Shown: in pieces, positions 41,449-51,160 of the stretch
How positions within the stretch are numbered: position 1 is the first letter of the stretch
Layout of the letters: the number at the start of each line of letters is the position of its first letter
NCBI GenBank assembly: GCA_017626055.1
Contig: JAGAJM010000004.1
Span: forward strand, 310,001 to 374,000
Direction: 5' to 3'
Source: a bacterium
GTDB taxonomy: Bacteria; Cyanobacteriota; Vampirovibrionia; Gastranaerophilales; Gastranaerophilaceae
Length of the DNA: 64,000 bases
The notes under the pieces: model-generated
Seen by the model: the letters and a program-made list of their open reading frames with translations, nothing else
The model's database searches: none
What the model was told of the DNA's origin: nothing
Made by a program: the position numbers and the translations under genes

Positions 41449-42093
41449 ATGTTCAGTGTTATAAAACGAGGAATTATAAAAGTTAGTGAAGATATCAAGG
41501 TTATCTATGATAATGACCCAGCTGCAAAAAATATTTTGGAAGTAATTTTGTGTTACCCTGGGTTACATGCAATTGTTGCGTATAGATTCGCCCATAGATT
41601 ACATAAATGGCATATCCCACTTATCCCTCGTATAATTTCTTACTGTACAAGAATTATCACAGGTATTGAAATTCACCCTGGAGCAAGAATTGGTAGAAGA
41701 TTTTTTATTGATCATGGCGAAGGTGTTGTTATTGGTGAAACTACAATTGTTGGGGATGATGTTTTGCTATATCAACAGGTAACTTTAGGTGGTACAGGTA
41801 AAGAATCTGGTAAACGCCATCCGACTTTGGGTAATAAAGTTATTGTTGGTGCGGGTGCTAAGGTTTTGGGAAATATCACGATTGGAGATAATGTTAGAAT
41901 TGGCGCAGGTTCAGTTGTTGTTGAAGATGTTCCTGAATCTTCAACTGTTGTTGGTGTTCCAGGTAGAGTTGTTCATCGAGCAGTAACTGATGCTCAAGGT
42001 AATTTGATGCACAATAGGATTCCAGACCCTATTAAGTGTGAAATTAATAAATTAAAAGCAGAGATAGAAATTCTAAAAAATAAAGAAAATTAG
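41449..42093 (+). CDS. cysE: Serine O-acetyltransferase
   Basis: 214 residues. Left-handed beta-helix hexapeptide repeats ([37 protein letters not shown]) and the motif [21 protein letters not shown] are those of CysE, which makes O-acetylserine for cysteine synthesis. AAAGGTG precedes the ATG. No cysK is adjacent. It is shorter than the E. coli enzyme, lacking part of the N-terminal helical domain, as in many anaerobes. Confidence 0.93.
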   Translation: MFSVIKRGIIKVSEDIKVIYDNDPAAKNILEVILCYPGLHAIVAYRFAHRLHKWHIPLIPRIISYCTRIITGIEIHPGARIGRRFFIDHGEGVVIGETTIVGDDVLLYQQVTLGGTGKESGKRHPTLGNKVIVGAGAKVLGNITIGDNVRIGAGSVVVEDVPESSTVVGVPGRVVHRAVTDAQGNLMHNRIPDPIKCEINKLKAEIEILKNKEN

Positions 42094-42158
42094 ATATTGC
42101 ATCATCTTGACTTTAGGGCGCTTATATGAGATACCATTCTTATATAGGAGTGGCTTAT

Positions 42159-43175
42159 ATGGTTAAAGTTTCTGTTATTATTCCAGTTTATAACGTTGAA
42201 AAATACCTTAGAGAATGTCTTGATAGTTTATTAGGTCAAACCTTAGAAGATATAGAGCTGATTTGTATAAATGATGGATCAACTGATAGTTCATTAGAAA
42301 TTTTACAAGAGTATGCAAATAAAGACGAGAGAATTAAAATTTTCGATAAAGAAAATGAGGGACAAGGTGTAGGTCGCAATATTGGAATAAAAAATGCGAC
42401 TGGTGAATTTATCTCCTTTGTTAATCCAGATGATTGGGTTGAGCTTGATATGTATGAAAAAATGTATAATCAAGCTAAAGAACTAAATTCTCAAGTTGTA
42501 TTTTGTGATTACAAAAAAATTCAAGAGTGGGATGGTAAATCTTCACGTCCAAAAATTTTTAAAAAAGCAGTTTCTTTAACTAAATCTAAGCCAATAAAAG
42601 TTCCAGTTGGTCAAAATATTAAAAAACCTATTTTATATAGTAGTTTTTTGGTTGCGCCTTGTTATACTAAAAATGGTATATATGAAACATCTATGATTAA
42701 AGAAAATTCCATACGTTATGCGGATTTTCGCTCATATGAAGATATAATGTTTCTAGTGAGAACGATTGTTTTAGCACAAAATATTTCTTATATAAATTCT
42801 CCACTGTACAATTATAGAATTAAGAAATTTTCTACAATAAAAGCGAATGAAGAACGCTATATAGATTTGATAAATATTACTAAGGCGGTAAAAGATTATT
42901 TATTAAACCAAGGTTTGATGGATGATTTTGAGTCGAATTTTGAATATTTTTGTGTATCAAACATTTATAGAGTGTATCTTTCGTTAACTTCTGAAGATTA
43001 TAAAAGAAATCTACTAGAGCTTAGTGAAGAAGTTTTAGATGAGCATTTACTTGCAGAATTACAAAAGAAAATTCTATGCAATTTTAGTGTTTGGAAAAAG
43101 TTGTTGCTAAATCCAAAAAACTATAAGCAACAATTAGAGAATGATTTTTATTTAAGAAAATATTTAAACAGATAA
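42159..43175 (+). CDS. Family 2 glycosyltransferase
   Basis: 338 residues. The GT-A start VSVIIPVYNVEKYLRECLDSLLGQTLEDIEL and INDGSTDSS are classic for GT2; the DXD-like metal site is NPDDW (in FVNPDDWVELDMYEKMY). The C-terminal half (residues ~170-338) is helical and less conserved. Members add sugars to cell-envelope glycans. I chose the ATG at 42159, which has TAGGAG about 9 bases upstream, rather than the in-frame start at 42126. A strong bidirectional terminator ends it. Confidence 0.9.
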   Translation: MVKVSVIIPVYNVEKYLRECLDSLLGQTLEDIELICINDGSTDSSLEILQEYANKDERIKIFDKENEGQGVGRNIGIKNATGEFISFVNPDDWVELDMYEKMYNQAKELNSQVVFCDYKKIQEWDGKSSRPKIFKKAVSLTKSKPIKVPVGQNIKKPILYSSFLVAPCYTKNGIYETSMIKENSIRYADFRSYEDIMFLVRTIVLAQNISYINSPLYNYRIKKFSTIKANEERYIDLINITKAVKDYLLNQGLMDDFESNFEYFCVSNIYRVYLSLTSEDYKRNLLELSEEVLDEHLLAELQKKILCNFSVWKKLLLNPKNYKQQLENDFYLRKYLNR

Positions 43176-43176
43176 C

Positions 43177-43210
43177 AAAAAAGGACTTAGTAAAAACTAA
43201 GTCCTTTTTT
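43177..43210. terminator. Bidirectional terminator
   Basis: Perfect stem AAAAAAGGACTTAG (43177-43190) / CTAAGTCCTTTTTT (43197-43210), loop TAAAAA. It can end both the glycosyltransferase gene and the groESL transcript. Confidence 0.9.
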
Positions 43211-43220
43211 ATTGTTTTTA

Positions 43221-43345
43221 TGTATGGCCGAGGACTGTCTTGGATTTTGCTGAGCTCAAACGAGTATTCATTTCGCATTCGCTGTCATTCATATCGTTTT
43301 CGCACCTTACGGGACTACGCTATGCTCCGCCCTACGCAAAATCCG
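43221..43345 (-). repeat. GC-richer stretch bounded by inverted repeats, downstream of groEL
   Basis: Bases 43242-43250 (GGATTTTGC) and 43336-43344 (GCAAAATCC) are perfect 9-base inverted repeats about 85 bases apart; the interior is clearly richer in G+C than the surroundings and holds no gene. It may be a small interspersed element or an unusual groESL 3' UTR. There is no copy elsewhere in this window. Confidence 0.4.
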
Positions 43346-45019
<1,674 letters not shown>

Positions 45020-45022
45020 TTA

Positions 45023-45307
45023 TTACTCAATAATTGCTAGTGCATCTTTGATTGATAAAATTTTGTATTCAGTACCATCGATTTTAACATCTGTACCTGA
45101 GTATTTAGCGTAAAGGATTACATCCCCAACTTTAACATCCATTGGTTCTCTTTCGCCTTTGTCATTTAATTTGCCAAGACCAACAGCAACAACTTCACCT
45201 CTTTGTGGTTTTTCTTTAGCACTATCTGGGATAAAGATACCACCTGAAGTTTGTTCAGTTTCTTCTACAACTTTAATAACAATTCTTTCACCTAATGGTT
45301 TAATCAT
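45023..45307 (-). CDS. groS: Co-chaperonin GroES
   Basis: 94 residues, usual length: IKPLGERIVIKV, the mobile loop ETEQTSGGIFIPDSAKEKP, and EGEVVAVG-like GEVVAVGLGKLND. Caps the GroEL ring. GGAGAG lies 8 bases before the ATG. First gene of the groESL operon; it diverges from gmk with 133 bases between. Confidence 0.98.
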   Translation of the reverse strand: MIKPLGERIVIKVVEETEQTSGGIFIPDSAKEKPQRGEVVAVGLGKLNDKGEREPMDVKVGDVILYAKYSGTDVKIDGTEYKILSIKDALAIIE

Positions 45308-45406
45308 AATTTCTCTCCTTTTTACTATAACAATTATATTTATATAACGAAAATGAGGAAATATTAATAAATTTAAGGAAAAATTAATTATTTAAAAGCT
45401 AAAAAA

Positions 45407-45434
45407 TTTACATAAAATTTATTCATTGTATAAT
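45407..45434 (+). promoter_or_regulatory. Leaderless promoter of the gmk operon
   Basis: TTTACA (45407-45412), 16-base spacer, TATAAT (45429-45434), 6 bases, ATG at 45441. No Shine-Dalgarno. It resembles the aroQ promoter closely in boxes and in distance to the ATG. Confidence 0.65.
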
Positions 45435-45440
45435 ATCTCT

Positions 45441-46010
45441 ATGAATAAAAAATTGTTTGTTATATCAGGATGTTCTGGTGTCGGAAAAGGCACAGTTTTA
45501 AAAGAATTTATGGCAAGAAATTCGCAAGACTTTATCTTGTCTGTTTCTTGTACAACAAGAGCACCAAGACCTGGTGAGGTTGATGGTGTAAATTATTTCT
45601 TTTTAACTCGTGAAGAATTTGAAAAAAGTGTTGTTGAAGACAAATTTTTAGAACACGCACAATTTGCAGGAAATTGTTACGGAACAAAGAAAAAATATAT
45701 CAAACAAAAGTTTGAAGAAGGGTATAATATTATCCTTGAAATTGAAACTCAAGGTGCTTTACAAGTTAAGAAAAAAATGCCAGAGGCAGTTTTGATATTT
45801 ATTGCACCACCTGGAGTTGGGGTAGAAGAATTAGAAAAACGATTAAGAGGTAGAAATACCGAAGATGAGGCAACTATTCAACGTCGTTTAGAAGAAGCAA
45901 AAATTGAATTAGAACGTTCAAAACAATATGATTATGTTGTAATCAATGATGATTTGGAACGTGCAATAGCTGAAGTTGAAAGCATTACCCGAAAAGAATT
46001 GGAGGAGTAG
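45441..46010 (+). CDS. gmk: Guanylate kinase
   Basis: 189 residues. P-loop SGCSGVGKGT, then SVSCTTRAPRPGEVDGVNYFF and the LEIETQGALQVK segment are diagnostic. It phosphorylates GMP to GDP. The start is the ATG at 45441; an in-frame TTG at 45426 is unlikely, because the -10 box overlaps it. It heads the operon gmk-coaBC-nif3-hydE-dxs; coaBC follows directly with no gap. Confidence 0.95.
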   Translation: MNKKLFVISGCSGVGKGTVLKEFMARNSQDFILSVSCTTRAPRPGEVDGVNYFFLTREEFEKSVVEDKFLEHAQFAGNCYGTKKKYIKQKFEEGYNIILEIETQGALQVKKKMPEAVLIFIAPPGVGVEELEKRLRGRNTEDEATIQRRLEEAKIELERSKQYDYVVINDDLERAIAEVESITRKELEE

Positions 46011-47192
46011 ATGCTTAAAGGGAAGTGTATTTTAGTAGGGATTACAGGTGGAATTGCAGCATACAAAATCTGTGAACTTATTAGAATGTACAAAAAAAAT
46101 GGTGCGGATGTAAAAGTTATTTGTACTCCAAACGCAATGAATTTTGTTACTAAATTGACGCTTCAAAATTTATCTCAAAATGAAGTTTATGTACAAGAGT
46201 TTGATGTAAAAGAGTGGAAACCAGAACATATCTCTTTGGCTGATGAAGCTGATATTATGGTTATTGCCCCAGCTACTGCAAATACTATTTCAAAAATCGC
46301 TCAAGGAATTGCTGACAATCTTTTAACATCTGTTGCTTGTGCATTTTCTAAAAAAATAATTATTGCACCTGCGATGAATTGTAATATGTGGAATAATGAA
46401 ACTGTTCAAGAAAATATTAAAAAATTACAATCTAAGGGTGTTGAAATTTTAGAGCCAGAAAGTGGATTTTTAGCGTGTGGTTATTTAGGTAAAGGCAGAT
46501 TATGTTCATTAGAGAAAATATTTAATGAAACAGTTGAGGCTCTAAGTTACTCTCAAAAACTCGCAGGTAAAAAGGTTGTAATCACATCAGGTGGAACAAT
46601 TGAGGATATTGATCCTGTCCGTTATATTTCAAATTATTCATCTGGGAAAATGGGTTTTGCTTTGGCAAATGTTGCAAAAGAAATGGGTGCAGAAGTAGTT
46701 TTAATTACAACAAAACCATTTGAAGCTCCTTATAAAATTGTAAAAGTTAAATCAGCTCTTGATATGCAAAAAGCGGTGGAAGACGAATTTGAGACCTCTG
46801 ATATTGTTATTATGGCGGCTGCGGTTGCAGATTACAGAGTTAAAAATCAAGCTGAGCAAAAAATGAAAAAAGTTGCAGGGGTAAACGAAACATTGACTTT
46901 GGAATTGGTTCAAAATCCTGATATTTTAAAATGTTTATGCGAAAAGAAAATTCATCAATTAGTTGTTGGATTTTGTGCAGAAAGCGAAAATTTATTAGAA
47001 AATGCAAAAGAAAAAATCGCTAAAAAGGGTTGTGATTATTTGATTGCAAATGATATTTCAAGAAGTGATATTGGTTTTTCATCTGATGACAATGAGGTTA
47101 CAATTTTGGAAAAATCAGGAAAAATAGAAAAATTAGAAAAAGCATCTAAAAAGGTTATTGCAAGGAAAATATTAGAGTATATTTATGAATAA
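46011..47192 (+). CDS. coaBC: Phosphopantothenoylcysteine decarboxylase/synthetase
   Basis: 393 residues, bifunctional. The N-terminal flavoprotein decarboxylase carries GITGGIAAYK and APAMNCNMWNNETVQ (catalytic Cys and Asn); the C-terminal synthetase carries SGGTIEDIDPVRYISNYSSG and AAAVADYR. Two steps of coenzyme A synthesis from phosphopantothenate. It starts immediately after gmk, and overlaps the next gene by 8 bases. Confidence 0.95.
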   Translation: MLKGKCILVGITGGIAAYKICELIRMYKKNGADVKVICTPNAMNFVTKLTLQNLSQNEVYVQEFDVKEWKPEHISLADEADIMVIAPATANTISKIAQGIADNLLTSVACAFSKKIIIAPAMNCNMWNNETVQENIKKLQSKGVEILEPESGFLACGYLGKGRLCSLEKIFNETVEALSYSQKLAGKKVVITSGGTIEDIDPVRYISNYSSGKMGFALANVAKEMGAEVVLITTKPFEAPYKIVKVKSALDMQKAVEDEFETSDIVIMAAAVADYRVKNQAEQKMKKVAGVNETLTLELVQNPDILKCLCEKKIHQLVVGFCAESENLLENAKEKIAKKGCDYLIANDISRSDIGFSSDDNEVTILEKSGKIEKLEKASKKVIARKILEYIYE

Positions 47193-47877
47193 ATACGAAA
47201 TCATTAGAAAAATTGAAAATTTTGCACCTGTGGAAACTGCAGAAGCGTGGGATTGTGTTGGTTTTATGGTAGAAACCAAACGAGAAAATGTTTATAGAAT
47301 AATGGTTTGTTTGACTGTTACGGATATGGTTGTAGCTCAAGCAAGGCGTCAAGAATGTGATATGATAATTTCTCATCATCCATTATTTGAAGTCCCTATT
47401 TCTTGGGCTGATATTGATATTTATTCGGCTCATACAAATCTGGATAAGGCAAAAGGTGGTACAACTGATACTATAATTGATGCGTTATATTTGGATGATT
47501 ATAAGATTGAAATCGAGCACGAATTTTTGAGAATGATTGATTTTAAAAAAGATGTTTCTATTGATGAATTTGTCGAAATGTTTAGAGGGTTATCTCCAAA
47601 TGTTCGTTATATAAATAATAAAAAGGTTGATTCTGTGCGAAAAGTTGCTTTTTGTGCAGGTAGTGGTTCGGAATTTATTTCGGAAGCAAAAGATTTAGGT
47701 GCTGATGCTTTAGTTACTGGAGATTTAAAATTCCATACTGCGTTGGATTCAGATATCGTAGTGGTTGATATGGGTCATTTTGAGTCTGAAATTATCATTC
47801 GTCCAGTGTTGAAAAACCTTGTGGGCGAGGGTATTGAAGTTATTTATGCGGAAGAAAAATCACCTTTCATATATTAG
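47185..47877 (+). CDS. Nif3-like dinuclear metal centre protein
   Basis: 230 residues. Metal-ligand blocks of the NIF3/YbgI family: EAWDCVGFMV (WDNVGL-like), MIISHHPLFEVP, SAHTNLDKAKGG, LVTGDLKFHTALD and VVDMGHFESE. It lacks the PII-like insertion found in longer members. Reported as a GTP cyclohydrolase I type 2 relative; the true role is unsettled. It overlaps coaBC by 8 bases, so translation is coupled. Confidence 0.9.
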   Translation: MNKYEIIRKIENFAPVETAEAWDCVGFMVETKRENVYRIMVCLTVTDMVVAQARRQECDMIISHHPLFEVPISWADIDIYSAHTNLDKAKGGTTDTIIDALYLDDYKIEIEHEFLRMIDFKKDVSIDEFVEMFRGLSPNVRYINNKKVDSVRKVAFCAGSGSEFISEAKDLGADALVTGDLKFHTALDSDIVVVDMGHFESEIIIRPVLKNLVGEGIEVIYAEEKSPFIY

Positions 47878-47897
47878 GGTAGGGTAAATATTAAAAA

Positions 47898-48896
47898 ATG
47901 ACAGAATTTACAAGAGATGAGATAATTGAAATTTTAAAAGATGATACCAAAAATGATTGGCTATTTTCTCTTGCAGACGAAGTTAGAAAAAAATATGTTG
48001 GGGATGAAATTCATCTAAGAGCATTGATTGAATATACAAACATTTGTAAAAATGCTTGCAAATATTGTGGTTTAAGATGTGAAAACAGACAACTTGAACG
48101 TTATAGATTGACCCCTGAAGAAATCATAAATCAAGCATATAATGCTGTTGAGATGGGGTTTAAGACAGTTGTTTTACAAGGTGGAGAAGACGCTTTTTTC
48201 TCGAAAGATGTGATGTGCGAAATAATTACAGAAATTAAAAGAGCAGATGTTGCTCTAACTTTGAGTTTAGGGGAAAGAAGTTATAATGACTTGAAGGCTT
48301 TTCGCAAATGTGGTGCTGATAGGTATTTAATCAGAATTGAAACAACTGATAGAAAATTGTATAGAAAAATGCATCCTTATATGGATTTCGATAATCGAGT
48401 AAGATGTTTGAGAGATTTGAAATCTTTAGGTTATGAGGTTGGTACAGGTTGCCTTGTAGGTTTACCTGAACAAACTATTGAATCTTTAGCTGATGATATT
48501 TTATTCTTCAAAGAAATTGGTGCTGATATGATTGGTATTGGGCCATTGATTGCTCATCCTCAAACCCCATTAAAAGATGCTCAAAATGGAAGTTTAATTT
48601 TAGCTTTAAAAGTTATGGCATTAACAAGAATTATACTTAAGGATATAAATATTCCAGCTACAACAGCAATGGAAACTTTAGATCCAAATGGCAGAATTAT
48701 GGCTTTGCAGTGTGGAGCTAACGTTGTTATGCCTAATTTATCACTGGAAGAACATCAAGCGAAGTATGAAATTTACCCAAACAAAGGTATAAATAGCTTG
48801 CCTTTAGAGGGTGAAAACTCGCTAGAAGCGAAATTGTTATCAATTGGTAGAACGGTTTCTACTGGTTATGGATATAGAAACAAGGAGAGAAACTAA
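47898..48896 (+). CDS. hydE: [FeFe]-hydrogenase maturase HydE-type radical SAM protein
   Basis: 332 residues. Cluster motif CKNACKYCG (near residues 50-58), LERYRLTPEEII, VLQGGEDAFF and GTGCLVGLPEQTIESLADD follow HydE, not BioB or ThiH. HydE helps build the dithiomethylamine-bridged di-iron part of the H-cluster, so an [FeFe]-hydrogenase should be encoded elsewhere. No hydF or hydG is adjacent. Its stop overlaps the dxs start by one base (TAATG), as part of the gmk operon. Confidence 0.88.
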   Translation: MTEFTRDEIIEILKDDTKNDWLFSLADEVRKKYVGDEIHLRALIEYTNICKNACKYCGLRCENRQLERYRLTPEEIINQAYNAVEMGFKTVVLQGGEDAFFSKDVMCEIITEIKRADVALTLSLGERSYNDLKAFRKCGADRYLIRIETTDRKLYRKMHPYMDFDNRVRCLRDLKSLGYEVGTGCLVGLPEQTIESLADDILFFKEIGADMIGIGPLIAHPQTPLKDAQNGSLILALKVMALTRIILKDINIPATTAMETLDPNGRIMALQCGANVVMPNLSLEEHQAKYEIYPNKGINSLPLEGENSLEAKLLSIGRTVSTGYGYRNKERN

Positions 48897-50644
48897 TGAT
48901 TTTAGATAGAATAAATATGCCAAGTGATTTAAGAAGTCTAACAGTTGAAGAAATGAAAACTTTGGCATCTGAAATGCGTGAAGTAATTATCAAGAAAGTT
49001 AATACAATAGGTGGTCATATGGGACCAAATTTAGGGATTGTAGAAGCTACTATTGCTATGCATGATGTTTTCAATTCTCCAGTTGATAAGATTGTGTATG
49101 ATGTATCTCACCAATGTTATCCGCATAAAATTTTGACAGGAAGAAAAGAAGGTTTTACAGATGCTGATAAATATTTAAAATATACAGGTTACACTGCACC
49201 AGAAGAAAGTGAACACGATTTATTTAAAATTGGTCATACTTCAACTTCAGTTTCTTTGGCTTGTGGTGTGGCTAAAGCTCGTGATATCAAAGGTGAAACA
49301 CATAATGTAATTGCACTTATTGGTGATGGCTCATTAAGTGGTGGTGAAGCCTTGGAAGGGTTAGATAATGCTGCGACTTTAGGTTCAAATTTCATTGTAA
49401 TAGTTAATGATAATGAAATGTCTATTGCCGAAAACTATGGCGGTTTGTATGACAATCTTAAACTTTTGAGAGATACAAATGGACAAGCTGAATGTAATTT
49501 CTTTAAGTCTTTAGGTTTTGATTATTTGTATATCGAAGAAGGCAATGATGTTGAAAAATTGATTGAAGCCTTTAGCAAGGTTAAAGATACAACTTGTCCA
49601 GTTGTGGTTCATATTCATACTGAAAAAGGTTGTGGTTTAGAATTAGCAGAAAAAAATAAAGAAGCTTTTCACTGGATGGTTCCTGGGTTGGTTGATAATT
49701 TTGGCAAACCTCAAACTGAATATGAATGTTATGAATCTATTACAAAGAAATTTATTTCAGATAAAGCGGAAAAGGGTGAGCCTGTTGTTGCAATAAATGC
49801 TGGAACCCCTGGGGTGTTTGGTTTTACTAAAGATTTTAGACAAAAGTTAGGTAAGCATTATACTGATGTTGGAATCGCTGAAGAACATGCAGTGGCTTAT
49901 GCTTCAGCTTTAGCAAAATGTGGTGCAAAACCGATATTCTGTGTAATGAGTTCGTTTGTTCAAAGAACATATGACCAAATGTCGCAGGATTTATGTTTAA
50001 ATAATTCACCGATTACAATGCTTGTTCATTGGGGAGGCTTGTCTGGTGCTGATGCAACTCACCTTTGCTCATTTGATATGTCATTGATTAGCAATATCCC
50101 AAATATGGTTTATCTTGCTCCAACTTGCAAGGAAGAATATCAAGCAATGCTTGAGTACTCATATAATCAGAACGAACATCCAGTTGCAATTCGAGTGCCA
50201 GCTGGTATGTTAGTTTCAACTGGGGAAAAAGATACAACCGATTATTCTCAATTGAATAAATTTAAACTTGTTGAAAAAGGTGAAAAAGTTGCGATTTTAG
50301 GTTTGGGTAATTTCTTCGCTTTGGCTAAAGAAGTGAAAGATGTTTTAAAAACTCAAGGAATTGGTGCAACTTTAATTAATCCAAAATTTATTACAGGAGT
50401 TGATAGTGAACTTTTAGAAGGTTTAAAATCAAATCACTCAGTTGTTGTTACCCTTGAAGATGGTATGTTAGATGGTGGTTTTGGTGAAAAAGTTGCAAGA
50501 TTTTATGGTAATTCTGATATGAAAGTCCTAAACTTTGGTGGATTGAAAGAATTTACTGATAGAGTTTCAATTGATGAGCTTTATGAACGTTACCATTTAA
50601 CGCCAGAATTAATTGTTAAGGATGTAACAAAAATATTAAAATAA
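48896..50644 (+). CDS. dxs: 1-deoxy-D-xylulose-5-phosphate synthase-like enzyme, short form
   Basis: 582 residues, shorter than the usual ~620. Thiamine-diphosphate motif GDGSLSGGEALEGLDNA...VNDNEMSI and transketolase-like domains follow DXS order: GGHMGPNLGIVEATIAMH, then YDVSHQCYPHKILTGR, EEHAVAYASALAKCGAKP, and a C-terminal domain. DXS makes the first MEP intermediate from pyruvate and glyceraldehyde-3-phosphate. The VSHQ here replaces the canonical VGHQ, and this short form is known from several anaerobes. A DXS-like enzyme of other specificity cannot be excluded. GGAGAG in hydE's end is the ribosome site. Confidence 0.82.
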   Translation: MILDRINMPSDLRSLTVEEMKTLASEMREVIIKKVNTIGGHMGPNLGIVEATIAMHDVFNSPVDKIVYDVSHQCYPHKILTGRKEGFTDADKYLKYTGYTAPEESEHDLFKIGHTSTSVSLACGVAKARDIKGETHNVIALIGDGSLSGGEALEGLDNAATLGSNFIVIVNDNEMSIAENYGGLYDNLKLLRDTNGQAECNFFKSLGFDYLYIEEGNDVEKLIEAFSKVKDTTCPVVVHIHTEKGCGLELAEKNKEAFHWMVPGLVDNFGKPQTEYECYESITKKFISDKAEKGEPVVAINAGTPGVFGFTKDFRQKLGKHYTDVGIAEEHAVAYASALAKCGAKPIFCVMSSFVQRTYDQMSQDLCLNNSPITMLVHWGGLSGADATHLCSFDMSLISNIPNMVYLAPTCKEEYQAMLEYSYNQNEHPVAIRVPAGMLVSTGEKDTTDYSQLNKFKLVEKGEKVAILGLGNFFALAKEVKDVLKTQGIGATLINPKFITGVDSELLEGLKSNHSVVVTLEDGMLDGGFGEKVARFYGNSDMKVLNFGGLKEFTDRVSIDELYERYHLTPELIVKDVTKILK

Positions 50645-50646
50645 TT

Positions 50647-50666
50647 AGCAAAAAATATTTTTTACA
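50647..50666 (+). promoter_or_regulatory. AGC-headed AT palindrome upstream of 50700 gene
   Basis: AGCAAAAAATATTTTTTACA, identical over 20 of 20 bases to the minus-strand copy at 62184-62203; it starts 3 bases after the dxs stop, 53 bases before the ATG at 50700. TATAAG (50672-50677) lies at the same offset as TATATG in the 62184 copy. Confidence 0.55.
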
Positions 50667-50699
50667 ATTTTTATAAGGGTATAACTCAAAGGAGATACT

Positions 50700-51023
50700 A
50701 TGTCTAGTAAAGTAGTTCGTGAACCCATTAGATGCCTCTTATCAACTCAAACAAAGGGAAAACAAACAATAAATGAATATATGCTTAAATCTGGTAAATA
50801 TATAACCGAAGTTATTACTGATTTAGGGCAGGGGCAGACAGGAACTCGTGAAATATTCAGAAATTCCTCAAAGGCCAATGATGTTGAAAAAGTTGTAGAT
50901 AAAGTTTTTGGCAGATTAGAAGTGTTTTACCCAGGGCGTGTTGGTGTAATTCAAGAAGTTGATGGTATGAAATGTTCAATGCCAGACATCACAATTGATA
51001 AATTGATTAAAGTGGCTCAATAA
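50700..51023 (+). CDS. Hypothetical protein with AT-palindrome promoter
   Basis: 107 residues, not recognised. Soluble; begins with a basic segment (REPIRCLLSTQTKG) and contains GQTGTREIFRNSSKANDVEKVVDKVFGRLEVFYPGRVGV-like beta-alpha units, split here only for description. AAAGGAG lies 6-7 bases before the ATG. It stands after dxs but has its own AT-palindrome element and is closed by a terminator at 51040-51070. Function unknown. Confidence 0.65.
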   Translation: MSSKVVREPIRCLLSTQTKGKQTINEYMLKSGKYITEVITDLGQGQTGTREIFRNSSKANDVEKVVDKVFGRLEVFYPGRVGVIQEVDGMKCSMPDITIDKLIKVAQ

Positions 51024-51039
51024 TAAAAAAATAAGAATA

Positions 51040-51070
51040 CAAAAAATCACCTGTAATGGGTGATTTTTTG
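51040..51070 (+). terminator. Rho-independent terminator
   Basis: Stem CAAAAAATCACC (51040-51051) / GGTGATTTTTTG (51059-51070), loop of about 7, T-rich right arm. Confidence 0.8.
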
Positions 51071-51072
51071 TT

Positions 51073-51101
51073 TTGACATAATATGTAATTTATACTAAGA
51101 T
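51073..51101 (+). promoter_or_regulatory. Sigma-70-like promoter of the histidine-decarboxylase-like gene
   Basis: TTGACA (51073-51078), 17-base spacer, TAAGAT (51096-51101). Leader of about 53 bases with GGAG before the ATG at 51161. Confidence 0.5.
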
Positions 51102-51160
51102 ATCTTTGGGATATATGGATTTCCCATAAAATCTAGTCGAAATTTTGGAGAAAATAGAAA

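Noticed and set aside
45308-45440. CIRCE element upstream of groES
   Set aside because: I looked for TTAGCACTC-N9-GAGTGCTAA in the 133 bases between groES and gmk and found nothing close.
47185-47192. Frameshift between coaBC and nif3
   Set aside because: Both genes are full length with normal ends; the overlap is an ordinary coupled junction.
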